Shown one piece after another: positions 34,331 to 46,116 of a stretch of DNA of 64,000 nucleotides. A program made the translations under genes and the position numbers. How positions within the stretch are numbered: position 1 is the stretch's first letter; every line of letters starts with the position of its first letter. The notes below the pieces were generated by a model. It saw only the letters and a list, made by a program, of their open reading frames with translations, was not told the origin of the DNA and searched no databases. This DNA is from Hofstenia miamia (lineage: Eukaryota > Xenacoelomorpha > Acoela), in assembly GCA_004352715.1 (NCBI GenBank), contig SCFE01000098.1, forward strand, positions 45,812-109,811, read 5' to 3'.

Positions 34331-34389
34331 GCTGAGAGAGATACCAGCATGAAGCTGTGAGAAGTAAGAATAAGTATCATCAGCTTTAT

Positions 34390-35760
34390 TTGATCATAAA
34401 GTTATAAATTAAGTAAAAAATTAGTATGTACAAATAACACTAAAATATCTACACTATATCCAGTTTTGCCAAGTACGTAGTTTTTTGGAAGACCCCAATT
34501 TATATTGTGATGCAAGTAGGTTTTCCTTTAGCAATTTTTTGAAAGTTCTTATATTAGGGGAATTTCTAATTGGTTTTTCTAATCTATTCCACAATCTGCA
34601 AGTCTGTGCTACAAAGGAGTTATTGAAAATTTGACATTTAATTTTATCATTAAGTATGCACATACCTACACGTTTATTATATGTTATTGTGTCTTTCAAA
34701 AATTCTGTTGATTTGAAATTTAAGTTTAAATATTTGTAAAACACCAGCAAACTTGCATAAATTGTAGAGTATTTTGGAGACAGCATTTGGAGTTCATACA
34801 ATTTATCACCAACTGCTTGTTTGCAAATTTGAAACATTGTTGTTATCGACCAGTTNNNNNNNNNNNNNNNNNNNNNNNNNNNNNNNNNNNNNNNNNNNNN
34901 NNNNNNNNNNNNNNNNNNNNNNNNNNNNNNNNNNNNNNNNNNNNNNNNNNNNNNNNNNNNNNNNNNNNNNNNNNNNNNNNNNNNNNNNNNNNNNNNNNNN
35001 NNNNNNNNNNNNNNNNNNNNNNNNNNNNNNNNNNNNNNNNNNNNNNNNNNNNNNNNNNNNNNNNNNNNNNNNNNNNNNNNNNNNNNNNNNNNNNNNNNNN
35101 NNNNNNNNNNNNNNNNNNNNNNNNNNNNNNNNNNNNNNNNNNNAATGTCACATTAATTCTCTCCTCTTGTAGCACAGACAAGCTGTTTAGAAGAGTGCAT
35201 GCATAGTTGTAATTGGAAATAACGAATGAATATATGAATTGTTTCTCTCTACTAATATCTCTAATTTGTCTTAAATAATGGATCCCTACTGCCATCGCTT
35301 TGATTTTTTTTGAAATGAAACTTGAAAAATTCAGTTGTGAATCTAAAGGAACCCCTAGATATGTTATTTCATTGGCTTGTTTTATTGGTGGAAGATCTTC
35401 ATCCACAATTAAAGAAATTGATTTGGCTAAAGTCTGACATTCATTTGGTGTAAATATCATAAATTGAGTTTTCCCTACATTTAATGTTAATTTATTTTGC
35501 ATGAAATATTTTGTAATGTTTTTGATGCTTAATTGTAAATGTCTTGTTGCTATTTTTGGATTTACATGACTACTAACAAGACAAGTGTCATCAGCATATT
35601 GAAAAATATCAAGATTACCGATATTATGCATATCATTAACATACAATGCAAACAGAATCGGGCCCAGTACTGTTCCTTGTGGAACACCTTTGAATGTAGT
35701 GACATAGCCAGAATAGACGTTTTCTATACGTACCCTTTGTTTCCTGCAAGATAAAAAACT
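34390..35760 (-). pseudogene. CR1/Jockey-like LINE ORF2 fragment (RT to C-terminus) in GPCR intron
   Basis: On the minus strand from about 35,740: 'GVPQGTVLGPILFALYVND' (RT motif B), 'FQYADDTCLV' (catalytic box intact), 'KTQFMIF', 'ITYLGVPLDSQLNF' (motif E). A 288-N gap (34856-35143) follows, then 34454-34837 reads 'YNKRVGMCIL', 'WNRLEKPIRNSPNIRTFKKLL', the ORF2 tail. The 5' end is cut at an ATT/AAT microsatellite at 35,761. The frame is open on both sides of the gap, so the copy is fairly young. It shares its tail with 28676-28870. Confidence 0.8.
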
Positions 35761-35830
35761 ATGTATAATAATAATAATAATAATAATAATAGGAATAATG
35801 ATAATAATCATATAATGATAATAATAAGAA
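35761..35830. repeat. (AAT)n/(ATA)n microsatellite
   Basis: About 70 bp of AAT units with interruptions (ATAATGATAATAATC). It sits exactly at the 5' border of the minus-strand LINE. Confidence 0.9.
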
Positions 35831-36552
35831 TTTATTTTTAAAAAAATATATACTAAAAATCAACATTATGGAGCTATTATAGTTTAGCCAAATATGAAGG
35901 CCATTTTCGAATCCAAAAAAATTTTGCTTATGTAAAAATCTGTACATACATTTCTTTTTATAATTCTTGAAGTTCATAATTTTTCGAATGTTAGGCTATA
36001 AACTATTCTAAAGCTGTCTGGCATTGAACATAAATTAATTAAAAATTGAAAATGCACATTGAACCGGATTATTTTTTTCATTTTTTAATGTGACTTTATA
36101 AATAACTGCTAGTGAATATTGGAGGGATATGAACTGTATTTCTTATTTCTCTAAAAGATTAATTATACTTCAAGTTTAAATAATAAAAAGTTGAATGGTA
36201 CTTCTGATTTTTCCAGCTGTACTTTAATCTGCGAATTTTGTTAATTTTAACTAAGAAGAGCAGATCATGGTTGTATTCTTTCTATTTCCCTTTTTCGAAG
36301 ATTTTTGCCTCCAATTCAATAGTATTTTTCATTTATAGTGTCTGATAGTAAATATGCATAATTCATTTGAACTTAAAAAGTTATTGGTAATGTCTCTTGT
36401 TCTAGACATAAATGTTGAAATCCAGTTTTGTCATGATCAACATTGGTTAAGTTTTGTATCTGAAGTGAGATTCAAGTGGATTATTATTCGTATATAAAAA
36501 ATCAACTATTAGGCTGTACAATATTAACTGGAATTATAAATTTTGCATTTAG
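35831..36552. other. GPCR intron, last part; acceptor at 36551-36552
   Basis: AT-rich intronic DNA. The acceptor TTTTGCATTTAG directly precedes the exon 2 frame. Confidence 0.6.
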
Positions 36553-37214
36553 CAATCTTCTTGCTGAATTACAACAACTTTAGTTGCAAATTTATCTGGG
36601 TGACTATTCGCTTGGTATGGACAGGATCCATTTGGCAAATCACTATGCTTACATTTGAACGCGTTATTTGCTTGACATTTCCGATATTTTACAAAAACCA
36701 TTGCAACAGAAAGAATGCTTACATAGTCAGCTTAGCAGTCGCAATAATATTGCTACTGATAAATATACCAAAGACGTTTTATTTCCAAATTGAAAATCAG
36801 GCCTGCACTCCTCAATCCCATTTATTCCTCTATGAAGAATACTTCTTTGATTTCTACATATTAGTAGGATTTGGTCCCATTGTCTCTGTAGTTTTCGGCA
36901 ATTTGCTAGTAATATATAGTATGCTCAAATGGTTGAAGACAAGATCCAGCCCAAAGTCAGAATTGAAAACTACCTTTCTTCTGCTGGTTATTTCTTTTTC
37001 TTTTGTAATATTTTTACTAGCAAACGTTATTTTAATTCTCTCAGGAATAAACGTTGATTCAACTACTGAAGAAGGCCGGCTTAGACGACTTCAGTATTAT
37101 GGAGTTGGAGCATCATTTGCTTTGATCAACTGTTCAGTTAACTTTTTCTACTACATCATACTAACTGATAGTTTCAGACAAGCCTTTCTTAATACAGTCT
37201 GCATTTGTAAGTAG
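36553..37214 (+). CDS. Rhodopsin-type GPCR, exon 2 (TM3-TM7, C-tail)
   Basis: Joined to exon 1 (phase 1) this gives a 297-residue receptor. TM3 begins at Cys 89, which should pair with Cys 162 in loop 2 ('NQACTPQ'), and ends in 'TFERVICLTFP', an E-R form of the D-R-Y motif. TM4 is 'SLAVAIILLLINIP' (no conserved Trp), TM5 'VGFGPIVSVVFG' with Pro 186, TM6 'FLLLVISFSFVIFLLANV' (Pro replaced by Ala), TM7 'ALINCSVNFFYYII' (N-P-x-x-Y changed to N-F-F-Y-Y), then 'DSFRQAF' as helix 8. The N-S-x-V-N-F pattern is common in invertebrate peptide receptors of the FMRFamide-receptor/GPR139 group; the ligand is unknown. Stop TAG 37212-37214; a GTAAGT donor-like site begins at 37207. Confidence 0.8.
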
Positions 37215-37364
37215 GAAAGGTCTGCGAATTGGGCAAGTATTTATTTTCAAAATAACCCAAAAAATTAACTAAATCTAATGACTGTCATATTATTTATAAA
37301 CAGTTTGTTGAAAAAGTAATAATATATAATGTATATCATATGTGCATGCAAGTAATATTTGTTG

Positions 37365-37370
37365 AATAAA
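37365..37370 (+). other. Candidate poly(A) signal of the GPCR gene
   Basis: AATAAA about 150 nt after the TAG stop. It supports 37214 as the coding end, though such hexamers are frequent in AT-rich DNA. Confidence 0.4.
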
Positions 37371-38069
37371 AAATTTCAAATTTGTCAACAATTTTATATT
37401 ATAATTTTTTTGCATTTCAAATCCAAATATGCTTTAGCTTCCAAAAATCACTACCTAAGCAATTCATTAAATCTGCTTAGTGAAATAAGCAATTGAAGTT
37501 GTAATATCAAAAATAATAATAAGAATGTGAATGTCTTAGTTCCTGTACATGACGCATTAATTAAATTTCTTATAAGAGGAACATAAAAAACCTGAAAATG
37601 TATCTATATTCATGCTGAGAAACTTTGATTTAAAGCAACTAATATTAGTAGAACGCATTCAGGTTCCTGCATGAAGCTGGAGTTTGGCATGTACTTGTTG
37701 CACGTCTCTCGATCACTGCGTTTTCGTATTTTTGCTTTTGCTTTGTTTTGCTACATTTTCATCAAGTTTCTCCTATCTACATTTTTCTCAAATTCCTTTC
37801 AACTTTTCTGGTAGTGTTTTTTCCTTCTCCCTTTACCTTTTTCCAACCCTACCTCCCTCGTGCTTCATCCTGAGGATTCATTCCCACCCGGAGTGTTCTC
37901 CACCCCATCCACCATTAACAGTAAGTTGTTTTATTTCTTTCGTTTTGTATCTGTACTTTTTGCCGACCTTTTGTCTTTTTAAGATGGTGTCCTACTCTCT
38001 AGCCGTAACCCGTAGTCCTGCAACTAACAACCACTTCGGACAGCGTCATCAAGGCTCCAACCAACATCC

Positions 38070-39206
38070 AACAGCCTTCATTTGATGATAAGAAATTCTG
38101 TAACCTAACAGCAACTTTCATTCTGCCAGCTCCGACTCCAAGTGCAGACAGAACTGTATATTTTAGAAATTGCTACAACGAACTAAGCAACAAAATTGTG
38201 GAACTTGTCAAGTCAGTCAACCCTAACAGTGTTAAGGAACTGCAAATATCACGAACAGTGGTCACACCAAGGAGGTCAAACCGCGTGTTAAGAGCTCTCC
38301 AAGTAATCGGAACGCCAGCTATTGCTGAAGATTTAGCCATACTCTTCGATAGTCCCATTCAAGTTGCTGGTAAAAGTTTAGTACCTACAGAGTGTGAAGG
38401 AAGCGAATCCCTCTCGTCGGACGAACGGAATTTCCCCAAATCTTCCAGAATTAACATGCTGAACTTCCCAGCAAATTGGGAAAACGGAAGACCAATTCGC
38501 CCTTCTGCAGTTTCGATCTGGTCTAAGTGATTTCTCTCTTATCAATCCCTAGAGCACAGGAACAACTATAATTCCTTACAATCTACTGTCACAGTGTCTG
38601 TGAGCAACTGGATGGTGCAGTGCTGCCTTGAAACGAAATGACGAAGACTCGTGGAGGATTTCATGCAGTGGACGAACTCATGGTGATATGTAATTGCCCA
38701 CAATTAGTATCTGCAGCAACTGCTTCTATACAGGCCACTCAAAATGCTACGCTCAAACAAACTTACCAGCTCCAGAGTGGGTCCAGGAAGTCCAGAACCA
38801 GTATAAGCGAGTGGCCTATGAAGAACGAATGAGAAGGTGGGAGGAAAGGGAAATGCAAATCAAATAGTTGGAACAGCGATCTGCAGCAGCAGAGGTACAA
38901 GTGAAGCAGCCTCCAGTGACAGAAGTGCAAGAGATCAACCAACACCAGCAAACACAAGTCAAGCAGCAAAAAGCATCTTCTCTTCCTCCAACAGTATCCA
39001 GGAAAACTCACTTCAGACATGCAAGTGGAGGTGTCCCGCAGTCACCTCTGAAGAGGAACAACACATTGCCCTTGCCAGCTTTTCCTCGTAAGTTGCAGGC
39101 ACCATCGAGCCTTCTTTTAACTAAAGCCTGTCAGTCCCTTGAAATTAGTAGCAGCCCATCAATAACGGCGCCTTCTGCACTTAGCAACCTTGTCTCCTCA
39201 ACCTAA
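38070..39206 (+). pseudogene. ORF1-like region of the Tx1-like LINE
   Basis: The 38,085-38,530 stretch reads open ('LTATFILPAPTPSADRTVYF', 'VVTPRRSNRVLRALQVIG') and ends at TGA. Later, 38868-39206 encodes a Q/P/S-rich tail ('QHQQTQVKQQKAS'). No zinc knuckle or coiled coil was recognised, so calling it ORF1 rests on position between the 5' part and the endonuclease. Confidence 0.45.
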
Positions 39207-39269
39207 GCCACTTCCCTCCGAATGTGCTCATGCCACAACAGGTTTTCCTCACACTCACCCAATTGGTAG

Positions 39270-41880
39270 GTATGTTAAAAATTAATAAATTATAACGTAA
39301 ATGGCATTGCCTGTACAACTAAATTCATTAATATAATTGAAGCCCTCAGAACATATAACCCTGATTATATATTTCTTCAAGAAACAAACATTTCGAATCT
39401 AACATCCGAAATTAAAAATTATTTTGAAAGAAAAGATTTCTATGCCCACATTACGGAAAAAAATACTGTAAGAAAGTGAGGACTTTTAACTCTATGCAAA
39501 AATTCTAGCCCAAAACTAACTTTAAAATACCAGAGTCCCTCCGCCCAAATATTTCACCAAAAACGAAATAATTTGATCGTAATCAACCACCATTTTGGAA
39601 AAGATGAATATCAAAATGCTATTGATTTTCTGAAGTCCTCCCTAGCCAACCTTAACTTCAAGTTATTGTTAAGTGCAGAAGACACCAATTGCTTTTACCT
39701 TCCAAATGACGTCCATAATTCCCAATCACAATCAAATTTAACTCTACTTAGGTACAACTATTAAAAAAATAACTTATTACTAATCTAATTGATACATCTG
39801 CTTTTGTTGATAATTATTCTGACACGTATTCTAATAATAATACCATGTATTCCTCTCGTATAGATCACTGTTTTGCTAAGCAAGACCTAAACATATCAGA
39901 ATCCAAAGTAATACCAAAATTAAATTTTCCGAACCTAAACCATTATTGACAAAATTTCTAACTGATAATCAAAAAGGGCCAGGTGTACGGAGAATGAACA
40001 CTAGCTTGCTTAACAATAACTATGATGAGATTTCGAACTTAATTTCCGTTTCATTAGTCCATGCCGAAACTTCTAATATTCAATTCAAGTGGACAGTCAT
40101 GAAAGGAAGGGTCAGAAACTACTTGCAAGCTAAGCAGAAAGCCATTGAGTCAAGTCGGTTTTTGTAAAGTCAGATATTGTGAAAAGCAGTTGGAGTTTCT
40201 GTCCCAAGATATGTACAATTATAACGAACTTAGAATATATTATGAATCAGAATTGGAAAATTTTCAAAAATTATGGGCCCATGACGAATTGGACTATATT
40301 AAACAAATTGAGCATGGGGTCAATGAGGGCAGCACTATGGGCATAAAAAATTACATTAAAAAGTCAATGGAAAAATTAAATATTGAGTGCGTACTATTAA
40401 GCAATAATACTCTCTCAGACAATCAAGGTGATATCATAAACAGATTCACTGATTTTTACAAAAACTTATACACAAAATGTGGTACATTAATTGGAAACAA
40501 CAATTTAATTTGTCCGCAAATTTCATTAGATGATAGGAACGATTTGAACCATGATATAACCATTGAAGAAATTCATAGTGCAGTCTATAATTTAAAAAAA
40601 TCCCCAGGCATAGATTACCTTAATGCTGCCTTCTACAAAACCTGCTCAATCCTCGCCCTGTACTATTTACTGTTAATTGAATCAATTCTAAAATACGGCA
40701 GAATATCGCATAGCATTTCAAACGCAATTATAAGGCTATTACAGAAAAAGGGAAAGATTTAGAACACCCAAAGTCCTGGAGACCTACTTCTTTACTGAAC
40801 ATGAATTTAAAAATTTTATCGCGTATTCTAAATCATAGACTAGCACCTTTGAGACAGAAATATATCCACGCTAACCAAACTGGCTTTATAAAAGCGAGAA
40901 ACTCATCATTGAACATCTCGACAATCCAATGCATTATTGATATTTGTAGAGTGAACAACATTGATATGGGAATACTTAATATTGATTTTAATAAATAATC
41001 ACGAATATTTGTTTAATACATTAGGAAAACTTGGACTACCTGACATCATTTTAAATCTCATCGTTGCAATTTATTCAGATAATAAATCATACTTATTAAT
41101 CAATGATGTTCTGTCCCCAGCAGTGCATGTACAGAGGGGCGTCCGGCAGAGATGCCCCCTGTCCTGCATGCTGTTCAACTTCGCAGTAGAACCCTTCCTG
41201 AGTCAAATACGATGTTCACATCAAATTCATGGATTTATTTATGACAACATATAGAAATAAAGTATCTAGCATTTGCTGATGATATTACACTAATCGCATC
41301 AAATTCAGATAGCCTAGCCAAGTACTTCAAACACCTGGACGAATTTAGCAAATTAAGCAAAATAAACAAAAATCAATTTTCACAGGGATCAACGGAGCAA
41401 AAGAGTGGTCTAATGAATGTACATCAAACCATAATGAAATTTTACTTTTAAGTGCAGGGCTCAAAATATCTGGCGATAATTCTCTTGATAATGATGCATT
41501 TCTAAATGATAATAAATTGTTAATAAATTTTATTTCGAATCGTAAAATGTCCATATATGGTAAGGCCAAAGCTATCAATGTTCTGTTAATAACTAAATTA
41601 TTTTACAAATTTCAATATTACCCGCGCTATCAATAATGCAGTACGGAAAAACAATGATCATTCGCCACCAACTAAATTATTATATTACAATTACAAAAAC
41701 GGAGGAATTCAGTTAGGAAATATGTACTATTATCAATTGGCTTATAAAATAAATAACATATTCACAATACTTAGAGCAGATTGGCATCCATTAAACAAGT
41801 CGTACTCTAAAATTATATCAAATTTAACAGCTAGAAGAAATTTACAGGAATGCTTTGTAACATATCAGTCTACGTAAGTC
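39270..41880 (+). pseudogene. ORF2 (APE endonuclease and RT) of the Tx1-like LINE
   Basis: Endonuclease: 'NYNVNGIACTT', 'DYIFLQET' (Asn and Glu present), a degraded G-D-F-N-C block ('SAEDTNC'), 'SSRIDHCFAKQDL'. Linker: 'GPGVRRMNTSLL'. RT: 'DFYKNLYT', 'LKKSPGIDYLNAAFYK', 'LNMNLKILSRIL', 'HANQTGFIKARNS', 'MGILNIDFNK' followed by a stop and a short deletion in motif A, 'VQRGVRQRCPLSCMLF' (motif B), 'LAFADDITLIAS' (motif C). C-terminus: 'NRKMSIYGKAKAINVLL', 'GGIQLGNMYYYQLAYKI'. Several frameshifts and stops. Confidence 0.85.
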
Positions 41881-41989
41881 TTTTATAACCGGATGCCCTT
41901 CACTATCATCCCCACTAAAAACACTACGAAGTCTACGAAAAATTAAGAAACTACTAGTCGCCCATATATAAACGTTTTTAGATTCTTCG

Positions 41990-44823
41990 TTTGTCCCTTT
42001 TTAACCCCTCGGTAAATGTTTGTGTATGGTTGTCTATTAATGTATTACTTTGGTTTAGTTGTTTGTTTTGTTGTGTTTCGTTTCCCTGTTTAGCTTTTCA
42101 TTCATTTTGTGTTATTTAGTTTTCATATCTTTTTTATTCGTCCATGTGTGTCTCTATCTTGTTTTGTCCTTAATATTTACTTATATTTAGGAGCCTTATC
42201 GCTATCAACTGCTGGTCTTGTCTGTTTTGCTTTATTTTTGTTTGTTTAATACACTTTATTACCCTTACATTGAATTTTTTAATAATAGAATGGTGCGTGA
42301 CTGGTGACGGGTATGCGGTACAGTGATGACAAAAGAACTTGCACAAACTACTTATATTCTGAGTACCATTTTTGTATAGATAAAAAAAACAAAAAACAAT
42401 GCATGAACCTGTCTCAGAAGGTGTTCATCTAGTTAAGGGGTATGTGTTACAAAAATATATTTACAGAAAATAGCTAACCTTTTACAAGTTGCTTTTATTT
42501 CGAATTATTTTGGCATTTATGTATTTGAATTACTCTGTCTGATATCATTTGTAACTATCATGGTATATTTGAAAAATTAAGTTGTATATCTTATCCTAAT
42601 TAAGTTGTATATTGATTATTTATTGCAAATATAATTGCTTCCATTGTTGTTGTTGCAGTCCCATGAAGACCAAGTGGTTCATTTGACTCATTTACAAAAT
42701 TAATTAAGAAATATATTACATGTATATATTTACAATAGAACTTCTTTAAATCTATTGCATTTAGAGTTTCTTAAATAATGAATTTGTACTTAGAAATTCA
42801 AGGTAGATATATTGATCCAAACTATTAGGCATCATTTAATGTTTTTACAGAATTTACAAATTTAAGGTTTGACTGCAGTTATTATTGGAAACGAGGACAA
42901 CTAAAAATAGTTGTCTTTGTTGGAAACTATTAAGAAAAATTTTAATTTTGAATACCCGATACAAATCCCTAACTTAGTTGGAATGAAGTCAAAGCATATG
43001 TAGAGAACTATGTGAGAATTGCATGACAAAGTATGTAACGATTATGCACATTATTATTTGTGTTCAATTCCGTTTTTATAATAATATAATTATAATTTAC
43101 TATTCATGTAGTAAGTTTTCGAATCAGGCTGAATGTTATAATTTTGGATTCCGAGTCCAGTTTTTATAGTAATATCACTCTCATTATGCAGTTTGAAGGC
43201 TGTCTTTTTTAATGATTTGCGATAATTACGATATAACTGAGTCTTATGTTAATTATGTATATCCACATAGAATGATAATAGACCCATTATTTTCATTCTA
43301 AATTGGATTTGCAATAACTGCCACAAGCAGTTGTTTCATTTTGCTTTTGACATAATAGTAGGTCATATTCCTCCAATAAAGCAGCAGAAAAGATGCTTTT
43401 TATAGGAAATGTATTAGAAAACATTTCTAAGAAAAAAGGAGACATTGCTTAGATTTGTGTAACTGTATGAAAAACCACTAAGCATTTCAAAAATATAATA
43501 ACTATGCAATGATCAAAGTTTTCACCATAAACCCAAATACCTTAATTCTGTTGATTGGCTACAGACTATCAGATTAGCAGAAGGACCTAGTTTGATGGAT
43601 CAAATCTTTAGATTTTTAATGGTATTGATACATACCGCTCACCAATATGATAGAATTAACATATCAAATAGTTGGGGTGCACGTGAACTCTTTGTCGTCA
43701 TTCAATGGTTGATTAACTAATGAGTTTGAGGTTGAGCCTCGAAAATTTTTTTAAACTTTATTGATTCCTAATTACTGGCTAGACAATACATTTTGAAAAT
43801 TCTTGTAAATTCTTTGGGCAATTGGCAATCATTGCATTTTTCAATCGATTAATTTCCACTAATCAATGATTGGTTTCGTACGGGAGCCATGTTTGATCAG
43901 GAAAATATTGCATAATTTTTTTCAAAAGTTATTTAAATTACTTTTCTAAACCAGCGCAGAATTTCAATCTATTAAGTGATCATAGAATATTTGGATTCTA
44001 TATTAAGATTGTGTGTATTTTAGAGCTTTGCGGGTATCTGTTTTACCCTTCCGTATCTGCAGGTAGGCCAGATACGAGTACCATTTTCACAGGTATGGGT
44101 AAAGATTAAAATATACCTGGTAAAACACAGGAAAATGCAGAAAGACAATGCTATAAAGTTAACCTCTTCTTATAGAAACTATGCTACGAATTCGTCTTTA
44201 AGTGTTTGAAACGCTTTATCATTGTTATATTATTTTCTACCTATACGTCTTAATGCGTTTTCAAGGCATGACAGTCAATAATGGTGTCCGTAAAATGTTT
44301 TGCCTACACCCTTAACATATAAATGAGCTTTCAGGGATTAGAAAAAAAAGATTAAAATTTCTACATGTGTTTTTTATTTTTTTTTAATAATTAATTGCGG
44401 AATGGATAAAGGTTATTTAAATATCAACCGAACAGAATCGGATCTAGACATTTCGATAAAGAACACTGAAATTCCTCATTGAATTTAATATTTAACTACT
44501 ATTCTGTACATCATGGTTTTTCTTTGAAGATTATAATTACAATTAAGGGCTTGAGTTATGATGTACTGAATTTTTTTCAACATTGCTGTCGCGCGGCGAT
44601 TGAATATGAAAATTTTAAGTGCTAATTTTAAACATGTAAACAAATAATTTCAACGATTGCGCTACCTAATAAATACACCAATATCGAAGCGACAGTGAAT
44701 CGATGGTGGAATGTCGATTTGCTGCCGAAAAATTAGAATTATTAATTTTTGAAATCTTTTCGACACTTCGACAGTAATTTTAGAATTGCAGAATGCCATC
44801 TATCGTAAAAAATATTATTTCTA
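41990..44823. other. No gene recognised
   Basis: 2.8 kb. The T/G-rich start (42,000-42,260) may be 3'UTR of the Tx1-like LINE. A short patch at 44,030-44,110 has GGGTA/TACCC words like those at 23.3 kb. Confidence 0.5.
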
Positions 44824-45138
44824 ATGGTTTTGATATTTGAGCGTAGGACTTGTGCTTTGAGCAAAAATCAAATTCAATTTAAAATGATTTGTTTATCTCC
44901 ATATATTCTACAAATTGGGAGGAAAAATTTTTATATTAAAACTGAGATACATCACAAATTAATGATAACCCTGAAAAGAATGTGTGCAGCTACTCAATTT
45001 AGTAAACCTACATGTGCGAATTCACTTAAATTGCGCACACAAATCGCAATGACAGGCATGGAGAATTTCGAATATCATCGTCTTCAAAATAACGAATGTC
45101 CCTGTTTGTGGCATAATTTGAAGCAAATGATTACATAA
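44824..45138 (+). pseudogene. Possible remnant of a tyrosine-recombinase-like transposon protein
   Basis: The 104-codon stretch contains 'CANSLKLRTQIAM' followed 22 residues later by 'CLWHNLKQ'. In a transposon-associated family that I recall, the C-terminus has '...L-R-K-H-I-A-T...' and later 'M-G-H-x-x-x-x-H-x-x-Y-Y-R', which is the R-x-x-H...G-H...Y end of tyrosine recombinases (Crypton-like). Here H, G and Y would be lost. Weak; could be chance. Confidence 0.25.
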
Positions 45139-45920
45139 TTTATATCAATATGCATATAAATTTTTATAGAGCCATACCTCCGGTATAGCAATAATTTAAA
45201 TATAAAGGTTGATAAATTTTATATATAATACTTTAAGAAATTTTCTACGCAATCACTGAAAAATTTTAATCAAGGCACAACAAATTGTGAATTTCTGAAA
45301 TGTGAATGGCGCCTATGATGTGTAAGGCATTCGAATGCGTCGCAGTTCGAGACGAATGTTTGCTATTCTGTTAAAAATGAGCTATTAACTTCTCCAAAAT
45401 TGAATCAGCATACAAGGCATTTTGGTCCTCACTGATTTCAAATATAATAAAGGATTAAATATATATCTGATTCTGAATAGAGACTATCATCTGCATTACA
45501 AAATGATAGTTAATGCGTTTTCCACAATGATGAAGTTGAATTAAACTCTAGGATTATTATAAAAGTCTAGTGCTTTTGAAATCCATTTCACACCAAAATC
45601 ATACTAAAGAAAATTTACTGCTACGAAAATTGCAAAGTATTTTTTTTGAGAAACTTGAATCAATTTGTAGAAATGTGACTTTGCCGCATTAAGCTGTCTC
45701 AGCTTTTGCAAGGTACAAATCGTTGTCTATTAATTATTACTGTTCTGATTATTAAAGTAATTAAATGATTATTTTATTAACCCATTTATTTGCTTTGTAA
45801 ATATATTTCTTAAGAAGTTAATGTTTTTGAACGATTTTTTTGTTATACATGGTAATTTTGAATTTACAATATATGCAATGCATTAGCATCCAGAGGTTCT
45901 CACACTCTTGAAAAATTATT
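45139..45920. other. No gene recognised
   Basis: AT-rich; nothing found beyond possible 3'UTR of the minus-strand exon at 45921. Confidence 0.5.
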
Positions 45921-46116
45921 TTAAATTTTTTTTAAAATTCTTTTCTGTAGCAGCCAAAGTAGTGTATATCTATCAATGACTTGTTCCTCTGTTGATAATT
46001 TATGTAGCTCAGATGAATTTTGTTGGATTTTTGTGCTCCATTTCTTCATTTTCTTAAAATGAGTAATACTTCTCTTCCAAATATTTTCTGCTTTAGGACC
46101 TTGATTTTTTAGACAT
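45921..46116 (-). CDS. Candidate terminal exon of an unrecognised gene
   Basis: Minus-strand open stretch with a good acceptor (TTGTGTATTTTAG before 46116) in phase 2 and a TAA at 45921-45923, giving 64 residues: 'CLKNQGPKAENIWKRS', 'HFKKMKKWSTKIQQ', 'LHKLSTEEQVIDRY', 'LLWLLQKRILKK'. Basic, helical and not repetitive. No family recognised. Its first 84 bp are repeated at 47599-47682 in the duplicated segment, where the rest is missing. Confidence 0.35.

Larger units (their letters stand above)
37680..41990 (+). mobile_element. Tx1/L1-like LINE, decayed, near full length
   Basis: A pyrimidine-rich, GC-richer 5' part (37,680-38,000), an ORF1-like region, then an APE-RT ORF2 with RT motifs in order on the plus strand. 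The L1/Tx1 group is inferred from 'GPGVRRMNTSLL', 'SPGIDYLNAAFYK', 'RGVRQRCPLS' and 'GGIQLGN'. The 3' limit is uncertain: recognisable coding ends near 41,880. It lies 470 bp after the GPCR stop codon. Confidence 0.75.

Noticed and set aside
33524-34380. 191- and 141-codon serine/leucine-rich frames on the minus strand
   Set aside because: Antisense shadows of the RLE-type LINE, whose plus-strand text matches a known domain order.
37684-38085. 133-codon ORF rich in Phe/Leu/Ser
   Set aside because: Pyrimidine-rich DNA at the 5' end of the Tx1-like LINE gives such a peptide by composition; no domain seen.
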